A stretch of 7,853 nucleotides of DNA. Origin: Gammaproteobacteria bacterium. GTDB taxonomy: Bacteria > Pseudomonadota > Gammaproteobacteria > JAABTG01. The notes under the pieces are model-generated. The model was not told the DNA's origin and made no database searches. It was given only the letters and a program-made list of their open reading frames with translations. Below, piece after piece: positions 1-6,853 of this stretch. The translations under genes and the position numbers were made by a program. The stretch covers positions 1 through 7,853 of the forward strand of contig JASJBY010000270.1 in the NCBI GenBank assembly GCA_030066245.1, written 5' to 3'. Position 1 is the first letter of the stretch; every line of letters begins with the position of its first letter.

Positions 1-260
1 TGTTGCCAGTACAGGGAAGCTGAGAACCCCTACTTTACGAATTTTATCAATCAGTTGTGACTGCTCTGCCGCAGGAACTTCGGGCTAAACCGCGAGACCG
101 CCCCTTTCTCGGCCAATGCAATCAGATTCGAGGCGGTTCGCGGGACGCAAGGGTGAAGCGCCTGTCATGCCGGTCGAGGCCGTTGACCCCTGTGGATTAG
201 GTGGAGACCGCCGGCGTATTCCTGCGGGCCAAGGACCAGGTCAAGAACTGCAAGTAGACA
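1..260. other. Left-edge region without a convincing gene
   Basis: No gene is recognised here. On the plus strand the first 57 bases read as 19 open codons (ending ...NFINQL) followed by TGA at 58-60. This could be the 3' end of a gene entering from the left, but 19 codons are too few to call. Bases 30-62 are clearly AT-richer than the rest of the window. A second short open stretch, from a GTG at 201 to TAG at 255, encodes about 18 residues and is preceded directly by a stop, so it may be a decayed fragment or chance. No terminator-like hairpin with a T-run was found. Confidence 0.4.
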
Positions 261-270
261 GCCTGACTAA

Positions 271-460
271 CTGACCGCCGCCCGCCGTCCGCCGACCGCT
301 CTTCTCCCTTCCGGCTGCCCGCTGCCCACCGTCCGCTGACCGCTCTCTTCCCTACCGGCTGACCGCCTCTCATCTTCCTGCATCCTGCTCCCTGCCCTCT
401 GCCCCCTTCTAAACTCCTGCTGCCCGCCGCCCGCCGCCCGCTGACCGCTTTCTCCTCACT
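271..460. repeat. C/T-rich imperfect tandem repeats, 44-bp unit
   Basis: Two adjacent 44-bp units, at 285-328 and 329-372, match at about 36 of 44 positions when aligned by eye without gaps. The shared core is CCGTCCGCYGACCGCTCT. A related partial copy lies at about 434-459 and runs over the stop codon of the TPR gene; a shorter variant begins near 271. The plus strand is mostly C and T, so the minus strand, and any transcript running out of the TPR gene, is purine-rich with six runs of GGG between 390 and 439. No protein product is likely: the open frame on the minus strand here is low-complexity arginine, glycine and serine. The function is unknown; such tracts often arise by slippage. Confidence 0.7.
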
Positions 461-1034
461 GCTTATAGGGCCGCTGGGTCTCATCTGCTTCGGGCATCTG
501 GAGCAGCCGCTCGGAGTCGGGCTTGGCCAGCTGTTCGCGGAGGTAGCGGGCGCGGTCGGCGATGGTGGGAGGTTTCTCGGGTTGCAGTCTGAGGAACCGG
601 GTCATCCAGCCGGGCCCTTTTGCGACCGCGCTGTCCATGCTCAGAGCGCGCTCGTAATCGGCCAGTGCTTTTTCGTGGTCCCCCATCCGGTCGTACAGAA
701 TTCCCCGGTTGGCGTAGCTTCCTGCAAACTCCGGATCCCGGGCGATAGCCTCGTCGAAAGCCAAAAGGGCTTCCGGATGCCGGCTCAGCTGCAGCAGAGC
801 CCGAGCCTTGCCTCGCCACGCGTAAACGTGGTCCGGGGCTTCCGCAAGCGCGGCCTCGTACTCGGACAAGGCGTCATCATAATGACCGTCCGCAAAGTAG
901 TTCTCGCCCGCCAGATAAGCGTTGTCCCCTGGCGCCACGTGGGCAAAGAAGCTGTCGTAGATGGACCATCCCAACCACGCCACCGTGAGCGTAATGGCGA
1001 CACCCATCAGGACGCGGTAAAGCCGCTCATCCAT
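456..1034 (-). CDS. Membrane-anchored TPR-repeat protein
   Basis: A 192-residue protein of unknown specific function. Residues 8-26 form one hydrophobic helix near the N-terminus, with no signal-peptidase site evident, so it is probably a signal anchor. The rest is soluble; its side of the membrane cannot be settled from sequence. Three tetratricopeptide repeats follow at about 38-71, 72-105 and 106-139, each with the usual small and aromatic pattern (for example GxxYFADGHYDDALSEYEAAL and NRGILYDRMGDHEKALADYERAL). The tail (140-192) is charged and proline-containing. TPRs are protein-binding scaffolds, so a role in complex assembly or in holding a partner at the membrane is an inference. The ATG at 1034 overlaps the last 8 bases of the upstream 77-residue gene and has no good Shine-Dalgarno sequence, which points to translational coupling. 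The third copy of the downstream repeats overlaps its stop codon. Confidence 0.88.
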   Translation of the reverse strand: MDERLYRVLMGVAITLTVAWLGWSIYDSFFAHVAPGDNAYLAGENYFADGHYDDALSEYEAALAEAPDHVYAWRGKARALLQLSRHPEALLAFDEAIARDPEFAGSYANRGILYDRMGDHEKALADYERALSMDSAVAKGPGWMTRFLRLQPEKPPTIADRARYLREQLAKPDSERLLQMPEADETQRPYKQ

Positions 1035-1260
1035 GGCCAGGCAAACCCAGGAGGTTCAAGTTGAAGAGGTAGGAGAAGGGAAGGCAGAGCAGTAAGGCGA
1101 TAAAGCGGGCACGCTTGGCCTGTCCCCTGACCTCCGCCTCGTCCAGCTCCCGACCCAGCTTGCGCTGCAGTCTGCGCACGCTGACAACCCAGATGAGCTT
1201 GCTCACGGGAAGATAGAGCAGCGCTGCCAGCACAAGCACCGAGATTACGAAATAAGCCAT
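1027..1260 (-). CDS. Small two-helix membrane protein, 77 aa
   Basis: I do not recognise a named family. The protein begins MAYFVISVLVLAALLYLPVS, a hydrophobic segment (about residues 3-26). A basic and acidic cytoplasm-like stretch rich in R, K and E follows (about 27-52), then a second hydrophobic segment (about 53-71) ending in LLGLPGHG. This is a helical hairpin of the inner membrane. I chose the ATG at 1260 because an AGGA motif lies 7 bases before it; the frame is open further upstream, but a longer protein would be translated out of the terminator hairpin. The gene overlaps the TPR gene by 8 bases, so the two are probably co-translated, and it follows the symporter by 71 bases. A link to the symporter is possible: some symporters of this superfamily, such as ActP, are encoded beside a small membrane protein. 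That remains inference. Confidence 0.8.
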   Translation of the reverse strand: MAYFVISVLVLAALLYLPVSKLIWVVSVRRLQRKLGRELDEAEVRGQAKRARFIALLLCLPFSYLFNLNLLGLPGHG

Positions 1261-1267
1261 GCCTGTT

Positions 1268-1271
1268 TCCT
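1268..1271 (-). promoter_or_regulatory. Ribosome binding site of the 77-aa gene
   Basis: AGGA on the minus strand, 7 bases before the ATG at 1260. It decides the start of this gene. It begins only 5 bases after the terminator T-run, so a transcript that reads through the terminator carries hairpin and ribosome site almost back to back. Confidence 0.6.
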
Positions 1272-1276
1272 GAACG

Positions 1277-1302
1277 AAAAAAGGGAGGGCCGAAGCCCTC
1301 CC
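1277..1302 (-). terminator. Intrinsic terminator after the symporter
   Basis: On the minus strand GGGAGGGC pairs perfectly with GCCCTCCC (8 bp) around a TTCG loop, followed at once by six T. The stem is 1295-1302 with 1283-1290 and the T-run is 1282-1277. The UUCG-type loop with a C-G closing pair is unusually stable. It lies 29 bases after the symporter stop codon and 16 bases before the start of the next gene, so it should end or strongly reduce transcription between them. Confidence 0.9.
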
Positions 1303-1331
1303 CACAATCTATCGAAGTTAATGATGCAGTC

Positions 1332-3284
1332 TTACGACGGCCGGTCCACGTCCAGTCGAATATCACCGATGTCCTCATGCAGGGCAACGATTTCCTTCTC
1401 GGGCACGGTGGACATTTCCATCTTGTAGGCCAGGAACCACATCATCACACAGCCGATGGCCCAGAACAGGAGCTGCCAGGCCCAGATGGAAGGCATGCCG
1501 AAGATCCAGGTGGTGGCGTCGTTCGGGTTGCCAAAGATGGTGTTGCCGATCATGGCGCCCGGGCCGATACCGAAGAAGAACCACGCCAGAGTGAGGATCC
1601 AGGCTATCGGCACCAAGCCCTTCTTGGAAGCCGGCAGGCTGGCATGCTCACGCAGGAAGCTGTGGTACTGCATCTTGTGCTTCATCATTTCAGGCTTCTG
1701 GGTAAAGGCGGAAATGAGGATGGCCAGTCCCAGGTTGAAGATGATGCCCCAGCCTGCGGAGTGGATGGTCCATGGCCAGCGGCCCCAAGGCATGAACTGG
1801 GAGCCAATGCTTTCGGTCAGGGTCACGGCGATCAGTCCGGCGGCCATGCCCACCACGATACCGGGGCGGGTCAGCCAGGGCCACCAGCATACGGCAATCA
1901 GCGCCGGCCACATCTGGAAACCGTAGGCCACGGCCAGACCCCCCAGCAGCACCAGGGCGTCTGTCGCGGTAGTTGCCACCACCAGGGCCGAAAGCACGAT
2001 GATGATGACGCCCACGCGGCCCCAGAACTTCTGCTGGCCGTGGGTGGCATTGGGAAGCACATAACGCTTCAGAAGGTCCCGGGTGAGCATGCCGCCGGCC
2101 GTGGCCATGTAGCCAGCGCCGGTGGACTGCATGGCAGCCAGCGCGCACACCGAGAGCAGTCCCACGAGCCAGGGGGCCGCCTCGCCCATCAGGGCGATGA
2201 GCTGGGGCACCAGCATGCCCTGCTTGCCGGCAGACTCCATCAGATCCTTGCCGCCAAGGCCCTCGCTCATGACGTTGTTCACCAGCTCGGGATGGGCCGC
2301 CGCGAATGCCGTGTTGGCACCCAGGAGGTGGCCACCCAGGCCCTGCATGGCGGTGAACACCATGAGGATGAAGCCGATGCCGACGGAGGAGGCCCAGACC
2401 TGCTGGGGTGCGAAGGGCTTCGGGTTGTGGTTGGAGAAGGCCCACATGGAGAAGGCCGGGGCAGACTGAATGCCCATCAGAGCAAACATGTATGTAAGGA
2501 TCATAATCCCGGTCCAGGCGCCGCCTACGGCGCTTGGGCCGTTGGACACAAATTGGATTACACCTGGAATAGCGATGTAATGGCTGAAGCCGTCAGCTGT
2601 GCGCTTCGTATCGAACTGGGCCAAGGCAGCGATGCCTTCGTTGAGCTTGCCCCAGCCGCCTACGAAGTTCATGGCGATAACGCCGATGACCACGATGCCG
2701 AGAGCCAGCAGGACGGCCTGCAGGGTATCCACGTAGGCCACGGCGCGAAGACCGCCCGAAGCCACGTAAATGATGACCACCGCGGACAGCAGCCACATGC
2801 CCACGTCGACGCCCAGCATGCCGTCGGTCAGCACGTTGAACAGGAAGCCGGAGGCGCGCAGCTGAACGCCCAGATAAGGAACCGAGAACACCAGCGCCAC
2901 GAGCACGGTCAACAGGCGCACGGCATCGGACTTGAAGTAAGCCGACAGCATTTCGCCCGGGGTGACGAAGCCGAAGCGCTTGCCCAGCATCCATTGGCGT
3001 TTCAGGAAGATGACGCCGGTGAACGGAATGGTGATGGCGTAGAAGGACGCGTAGGCGTACTGGAAGCCGTCACGGTAGAGCAAGCCCGGGTGGCCCATGA
3101 AAGTCCAGCCCGAGAAGGAGGTCGCCGTAGCCGCCAACACGAACACCCACAGCGAGATCTGGCGGCCGGCGATGAAGTAGTCGCTGGCGGTCTTGGCGGA
3201 GAGGGCACCTTTGATGCCCCAGAAGATACAGTAGGCCCAGTACAGGCCCACGAAGATAAAGAGCCAGATGGTTTTAGCATCCAT
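1332..3284 (-). CDS. Sodium:solute symporter (SSS family)
   Basis: A 650-residue inner-membrane protein with about 14-15 hydrophobic segments, spread from residue 6 to about 625, and a short acidic cytoplasmic-like tail. It belongs to the sodium:solute symporter superfamily (the PutP, PanF, SglT and ActP group), which uses the sodium gradient to import organic solutes. Supporting signs are the N-terminal TASDYFIAGR segment after the first helix, the family stretch SGGLRAVAYVDTLQAV (about 176-191), and the region ALAAMQSTGAGYMATAGGML followed by TRDLLKRY, where S387 and T388 lie in the area that corresponds to the Na2 sodium site of relatives. It is somewhat longer than PutP (about 500 residues), with extra helices at the C-terminus. 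The substrate cannot be assigned. The ATG at 3284 is the only good start; GGGGG lies 8 bases upstream, but there is no AGGAGG. A terminator follows the gene directly, and a small membrane protein and a TPR protein lie downstream. Confidence 0.93.
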   Translation of the reverse strand: MDAKTIWLFIFVGLYWAYCIFWGIKGALSAKTASDYFIAGRQISLWVFVLAATATSFSGWTFMGHPGLLYRDGFQYAYASFYAITIPFTGVIFLKRQWMLGKRFGFVTPGEMLSAYFKSDAVRLLTVLVALVFSVPYLGVQLRASGFLFNVLTDGMLGVDVGMWLLSAVVIIYVASGGLRAVAYVDTLQAVLLALGIVVIGVIAMNFVGGWGKLNEGIAALAQFDTKRTADGFSHYIAIPGVIQFVSNGPSAVGGAWTGIMILTYMFALMGIQSAPAFSMWAFSNHNPKPFAPQQVWASSVGIGFILMVFTAMQGLGGHLLGANTAFAAAHPELVNNVMSEGLGGKDLMESAGKQGMLVPQLIALMGEAAPWLVGLLSVCALAAMQSTGAGYMATAGGMLTRDLLKRYVLPNATHGQQKFWGRVGVIIIVLSALVVATTATDALVLLGGLAVAYGFQMWPALIAVCWWPWLTRPGIVVGMAAGLIAVTLTESIGSQFMPWGRWPWTIHSAGWGIIFNLGLAILISAFTQKPEMMKHKMQYHSFLREHASLPASKKGLVPIAWILTLAWFFFGIGPGAMIGNTIFGNPNDATTWIFGMPSIWAWQLLFWAIGCVMMWFLAYKMEMSTVPEKEIVALHEDIGDIRLDVDRPS

Positions 3285-3585
3285 TGGAGGAGCCCCCGTG
3301 GTGGTTAAGTGGCCTTATTTCAAGCAGTTACGCTCGATGTTGTTGTTTGGTCAGTGCGCATTAACGCGGCTGATACTGGCCTAAGGTAAAGTAAGGCAAG
3401 TCAAAAGACAAGACATTACGTTCCTGTAACAAGTTCCTGTTCCGGCCCTCGGCCAGCCCATGTGCCGGGCGGAACGAGCCGGCGTTTCTGCCCCGACGAC
3501 CGGCGACACGGCATGAGCACGCGATGCGTCTGTATGCCGGTGACAGGGGCGAAGAAGCGCAGGGCCGTGAGGACAGGAACGGCAA
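3285..3585. other. Intergenic region between dnaE2 and the symporter
   Basis: No gene is supported. This stretch holds the leader of the symporter and whatever ends dnaE2 transcription. The part at 3300-3430 is AT-richer than its surroundings, as expected for a promoter. On the minus strand TTGTCT and, 17 bases later, TACCTT could be a weak sigma-70 pair (about 3380-3408), but the match is poor. Two copies of GTTCCTGT lie at 3420-3427 and 3433-3440, and its complement ACAGGAAC is at 3573-3580. I see no stem with a T-run after dnaE2. Confidence 0.5.
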
Positions 3586-6500
3586 TCAGCGAAAATCCCG
3601 TGAAGGGGCCTGCAGCGTGCCGATCAGCCGGCTCTGGTCCTCGAGCTGACCCGCCACCAGGTGTATCACCGCCTCGTCCCGCTCGATCATGCCCACCACA
3701 CCGAGCAGGCGCGCTCCGAGCATGATGCTGCGCTGCCGCTGGGCCACGTTCTGCCATACCACCAGATTGATGTGACCGGTCTCGTCCTCCAGCGTCATGA
3801 AAGTCACGCCTGAAGCCGTCAGCGGACGCTGGCGATTGACCACCAGGCCAACGGTATGCACCCGCTCCCCGTGCGTGCACCTGCGGATCTGCGCCGCAGT
3901 GAGCACACCCATGAGCCGCAGACGCTCCCGCAGCAAGGCCAGGGGGTGACGCCCCAGACTCAGCCCCAGCGCGGCGTAGTCCGCCAGCAGGTCCTGCGCC
4001 TCGCTGGGGCTCGTCAGCCGGGGCTGCCCTTCCTGGAAAGTGGTCCCGGCCAGCAGAGGCGGCATCTTCTCCAGACCTGTCACCGCCCAGCGCGCCTGGT
4101 GACGATCACCGGCGAGACCGGCCAGGGCACCGGCAGTAGCCAGGTGTTCCATGTCCCGACGCGACAGGGAGGCTCTGCGGGCCAGATCGGCGACACTGGT
4201 GAAAACTCCGTCACGGCGTGCATCCATCAGCCGTCTCGCTCCCTCCCGGGTGACTCCCTTGACCATGCGCAGCCCGATACGCAGGGCAGGCTGACTTTCG
4301 CCTGGCGGGCGTTTCTCCACTGTACAGTCCCAGTGGCTGCAACGGACATCCACGGCCCGTACTTCCACCCCGTGACGGCGGGCGTCCTGCACCAGTTGGG
4401 CCGGCGCGTAGAAACCCATGGGCTGACTGTTCAGCAGCGCGGCGGCAAAAGCCGCCGGATGGTAGTGCTTCAGCCAGGCGGATACGTAGACCAGCAGGGC
4501 AAAGCTGGCAGCATGGGACTCGGGAAAACCGTACTCGCCGAAGCCTTTTATCTGCCGGAATATCTGGCGCGCGAACGCTTCCGCATAGCCCCGCTGTCGC
4601 ATGCCGTCGATGAGGCGGCGCTCGAAAGGCTCTAGACCACCCTTGCGGCGCCAGGCGGCCATGGAGCGGCGCAACTGGTCTGCCTCGCCGGGTGTGAAGC
4701 CCGCCGCCGTCACGGCCAGCTTCATGACCTGCTCCTGGAAAATGGGCACCCCGAGCGTTCGCTCCAGTACCGTCTGCACTGCCGGATCCGGATAGGTCAC
4801 GGGCTCCTTGCCCTGGCGGCGGCGGAGGTAGGGGTGCACCATGCCACCCTGGATAGGCCCCGGGCGCACAATGGCCACCTCGATCACCAGATCGTAGAAA
4901 GCCCGGGGCTGGAGCCTCGGCAGCATGGCCATCTGCGCCCGGGACTCCACCTGGAATACTCCGATGGTGTCGGCACGCTGGATCATGGCATAGACCGCCG
5001 GATCCTCGGGCGGCACGTCGGACATGGTGAACGGCCGGCCACGGCAGTCGCTCACCAGATCCAGAGCCCGGTGAATGGCTGTCAGCATGCCCAGCCCCAG
5101 CACGTCCACCTTGAGCAGCCCCAGCGCCTCGAGGTCGTCCTTGTCCCACTGGATAACCGTGCGCTCCGCCATGGCCGCGTTCTCAACGGGCACCAGGCGC
5201 GAGAGAGCCTGTCTGGCTATCACGAAGCCGCCCACGTGCTGAGACAGATGGCGGGGAAAGCCCACCAGGGCGTTGACCAGCGCCCGGAGACGACGCATGA
5301 CCGGTGCCTCCGGGTCAAAGCCAAGCTCCCGCAGCCGTTGGGCCTGAACCCGGCGTCCGTCCCACCAGAACAGGGACTTGGCCAGTCGATCCACCTGTTC
5401 CGGCGCCAGCCCCAGGGCCTTGCCCGCATCCCGCACAGCGCTTCTCGGCTGATATGTGATCACGGTCGCCGCCAGGGCCGCCCTTTCCCGACCGTACTTC
5501 CCATAAATGTACTGGATGACCTCCTCGCGCCGATCGTGCTCGAAATCCACGTCGATGTCGGGCGGCTCGTTGCGCTCCTTGGAAATGAAGCGCTCGAACA
5601 GCATCTCCATGCGCGCCGGGTCCACCTCGGTGACGCCCAGACAAAAACACACGGCCGAGTTGGCCGCCGAGCCCCGGCCCTGACAGAGAATGTTGCGGCT
5701 GCGGGCGAAGCGCACGATGTCGTGCACGGTGAGGAAATAGGACTCGTAGCCCAGTTCCCGGATCAGGGCCAGTTCGTGGTCCACCTGGGTGCGCACTTTG
5801 TCCGGGGCGCCTGCCGGCCAGCGGGCGCGCATACCTTGCTCGGTCAGTCTTCGCAGGTAGGCCGAGGCCGTTTCACCCGGGGGCACCAGCTCCTCCGGAT
5901 ACTCGTAGCGCAGGCTCTTCAGGGAGAAGTCGCAGCGTTCGGCAACGGCGAGCGTCTCTTCCAGCAGGGCCCGGGGATAGATGCGTGCCAGATGCTCCCG
6001 GGAACGCAAGTGACGCTCTGCGTTGGGATACAGGGCGTCGCCGGCCTCGGTCAGGGAACAACCCAGGCGAATGGCGGTGAGCGCGTCCTGAACGATCCGG
6101 CGTGCCCGGCGGTGCATATGTACGTCACCCGTCGCCACCAGGGGCAGCCCGGCACGCCGGCTCAGTCGAGTCAGCGCTTCTAGGCGGTCCCGGTCGCCGG
6201 CTCCCAGGAACAGCTCCACGGCCAGCCAGGCCCGACCGGGAAAACACGCCGCCAGCCAGCGCGCCTGGTCGAGGCTGGGAAGCACATGCCTGGCGGCTCG
6301 GGCAGCGCCCTGAGAGGTCGGAGAAAGGAGCAACGCCAGACAGCCGGGCACACCCTCCGCCATATCGGCAAGGGTGAGTCGGTAATCGCCCTTGACCGCC
6401 GCTCGTCGTCCTCTGGTGACAAGCGCCGAGAGCTCACCGTATCCGGCCCTATCAGTGGCCAGCAGGACCAGGGCCGGACCATTCGAAAGCCGCAGCTCGC

Positions 6501-6711
6501 AGCCGACGATGAGCTGCAGACCATACGCCTTGGCTGCCACGTGCGCCCGCACCACGCCGGCCAGGGAACACTCGTCGGTCAACGCCAGGGCCTTGTATCC
6601 CAGCGCTGCGGCACGGCCGACCAGCTCCTCGGGATGTGAAGCCCCCCGCAGGAAGGTGAAGTTGGAAAGCGCATGCAGCTCCGCATAGGGCGGAACGTTG
6701 GCAGAGAACAT
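3586..6711 (-). CDS. dnaE2: Error-prone DNA polymerase DnaE2 (ImuC)
   Basis: A C-family DNA polymerase of 1041 residues, usual for DnaE2, that extends DNA past lesions in SOS mutagenesis, normally with ImuA and ImuB. Order of domains: an N-terminal PHP domain (about 8-230) beginning YAELHALSNFTFLRGASHPEEL, where the first metal motif reads ELHALS instead of HxHxHS as is common in DnaE2; the polymerase core (about 280-800) with GRGSAANSAVCF near 345, the catalytic PDIDVDF motif (Asp385 and Asp387), the third catalytic Asp536 in KVDVLGLGM, and QIKGFGEYGFPESHAASFA near 720; a helix-hairpin-helix region (about 805-875); and an OB fold (about 945-1025). It ends in SRDFR, like many relatives, so the C-terminus is complete. 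No frameshift or missing catalytic residue is seen. The ATG at 6711 is preferred because it leaves a leader downstream of the SOS box; the ATG at 6729 abuts the palindrome and a GTG at 6753 lies inside it. No start has a strong ribosome site. It is not followed or preceded by imuA or imuB here. Confidence 0.96.
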   Translation of the reverse strand: MFSANVPPYAELHALSNFTFLRGASHPEELVGRAAALGYKALALTDECSLAGVVRAHVAAKAYGLQLIVGCELRLSNGPALVLLATDRAGYGELSALVTRGRRAAVKGDYRLTLADMAEGVPGCLALLLSPTSQGAARAARHVLPSLDQARWLAACFPGRAWLAVELFLGAGDRDRLEALTRLSRRAGLPLVATGDVHMHRRARRIVQDALTAIRLGCSLTEAGDALYPNAERHLRSREHLARIYPRALLEETLAVAERCDFSLKSLRYEYPEELVPPGETASAYLRRLTEQGMRARWPAGAPDKVRTQVDHELALIRELGYESYFLTVHDIVRFARSRNILCQGRGSAANSAVCFCLGVTEVDPARMEMLFERFISKERNEPPDIDVDFEHDRREEVIQYIYGKYGRERAALAATVITYQPRSAVRDAGKALGLAPEQVDRLAKSLFWWDGRRVQAQRLRELGFDPEAPVMRRLRALVNALVGFPRHLSQHVGGFVIARQALSRLVPVENAAMAERTVIQWDKDDLEALGLLKVDVLGLGMLTAIHRALDLVSDCRGRPFTMSDVPPEDPAVYAMIQRADTIGVFQVESRAQMAMLPRLQPRAFYDLVIEVAIVRPGPIQGGMVHPYLRRRQGKEPVTYPDPAVQTVLERTLGVPIFQEQVMKLAVTAAGFTPGEADQLRRSMAAWRRKGGLEPFERRLIDGMRQRGYAEAFARQIFRQIKGFGEYGFPESHAASFALLVYVSAWLKHYHPAAFAAALLNSQPMGFYAPAQLVQDARRHGVEVRAVDVRCSHWDCTVEKRPPGESQPALRIGLRMVKGVTREGARRLMDARRDGVFTSVADLARRASLSRRDMEHLATAGALAGLAGDRHQARWAVTGLEKMPPLLAGTTFQEGQPRLTSPSEAQDLLADYAALGLSLGRHPLALLRERLRLMGVLTAAQIRRCTHGERVHTVGLVVNRQRPLTASGVTFMTLEDETGHINLVVWQNVAQRQRSIMLGARLLGVVGMIERDEAVIHLVAGQLEDQSRLIGTLQAPSRDFR

Positions 6712-6729
6712 GGCCGCACCCGAGCCCAT

Positions 6730-6765
6730 GAAACCGATACTGTATAAAAACACAGTATCGGTTTC
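6730..6765. repeat. Perfect 36-bp inverted repeat around the SOS box
   Basis: Two 14-base arms, 6730-6743 (GAAACCGATACTGT) and 6752-6765, are exact reverse complements around an 8-base loop. The arms extend well past the LexA half-sites, which LexA alone does not require. In RNA this would form a long stable hairpin just before the dnaE2 start, or could act in part as a terminator for the channel gene upstream, although no T-run follows. Confidence 0.9.
6738..6757 (-). promoter_or_regulatory. LexA (SOS) box of dnaE2
   Basis: TACTGT-N8-ACAGTA, a full match to the LexA half-sites CTGT-N8-ACAG known from Gammaproteobacteria, with an AT-rich centre. It lies 27 bases before the chosen dnaE2 start, where LexA would block transcription until RecA-stimulated cleavage after DNA damage. 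Finding it in front of a known SOS gene makes the call strong. Confidence 0.93.
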
Positions 6766-6780
6766 CTAGTGGCCTGTCTA
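6752..6780 (-). promoter_or_regulatory. Possible sigma-70 promoter of dnaE2
   Basis: On the minus strand TAGACA (6775-6780, five of six to TTGACA) is followed after 17 bases by TACTGT (6752-6757, three of six to TATAAT). The -10 candidate coincides with one LexA half-site, a typical arrangement for SOS promoters. Transcription would then start near 6745 and give a leader of about 30 bases to the ATG at 6711. The weak -10 keeps this tentative. Confidence 0.4.
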
Positions 6781-6853
6781 CGGCCCGACAGTCCTGCCCG
6801 GCATCCAGCCGCGTACCGGGGTGGTGCCCGGACCGCGGCGCGGCCGGCGGTTC

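Noticed and set aside
167..274. A 35-residue plus-strand frame starting at ATG 167
   Set aside because: It has no ribosome site and no recognisable sequence, and runs into the repeat tract.
271..460. The C/T-rich repeats as a CRISPR array
   Set aside because: The units are directly adjacent and imperfect, with no unique spacers between them and no cas genes.
197..484. A 95-residue minus-strand frame rich in R, G and S
   Set aside because: It reads through the low-complexity repeats and overlaps the end of the TPR gene; no domain is visible.
1027..1305. A longer, 92-residue form of the small membrane protein
   Set aside because: Its start lies upstream of the terminator stem, and the extra 15 residues would be encoded by the stem, loop and T-run. 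The ATG at 1260 has a ribosome site.
1377..3308. A 643-residue open frame on the plus strand
   Set aside because: It is the mirror of the symporter, rich in H, G, Q and E as expected from antisense of hydrophobic codons, and has no recognisable domain.
3420..3440. An alphaproteobacterial type LexA site (GTTC-N7-GTTC)
   Set aside because: The two GTTC are separated by 9 bases, not 7, and the window already has a CTGT-N8-ACAG site at the SOS gene.
3416..3880. A minus-strand frame running past the end of dnaE2
   Set aside because: Most of it overlaps the dnaE2 OB fold in another frame, and the part beyond the dnaE2 stop shows no recognisable protein. DnaE2 ends normally in SRDFR, so no frameshift needs to be assumed.
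4834..6183. A 449-residue open frame on the plus strand
   Set aside because: It is antisense to the catalytic core of dnaE2, whose motifs are all intact on the other strand; the length follows from high GC.
6730..6765. The 36-bp palindrome as a dif site, insertion-sequence end or attachment site
   Set aside because: It does not resemble a dif site, there is no integrase or transposase nearby, and no target duplication is visible. A regulatory role at dnaE2 explains its core.
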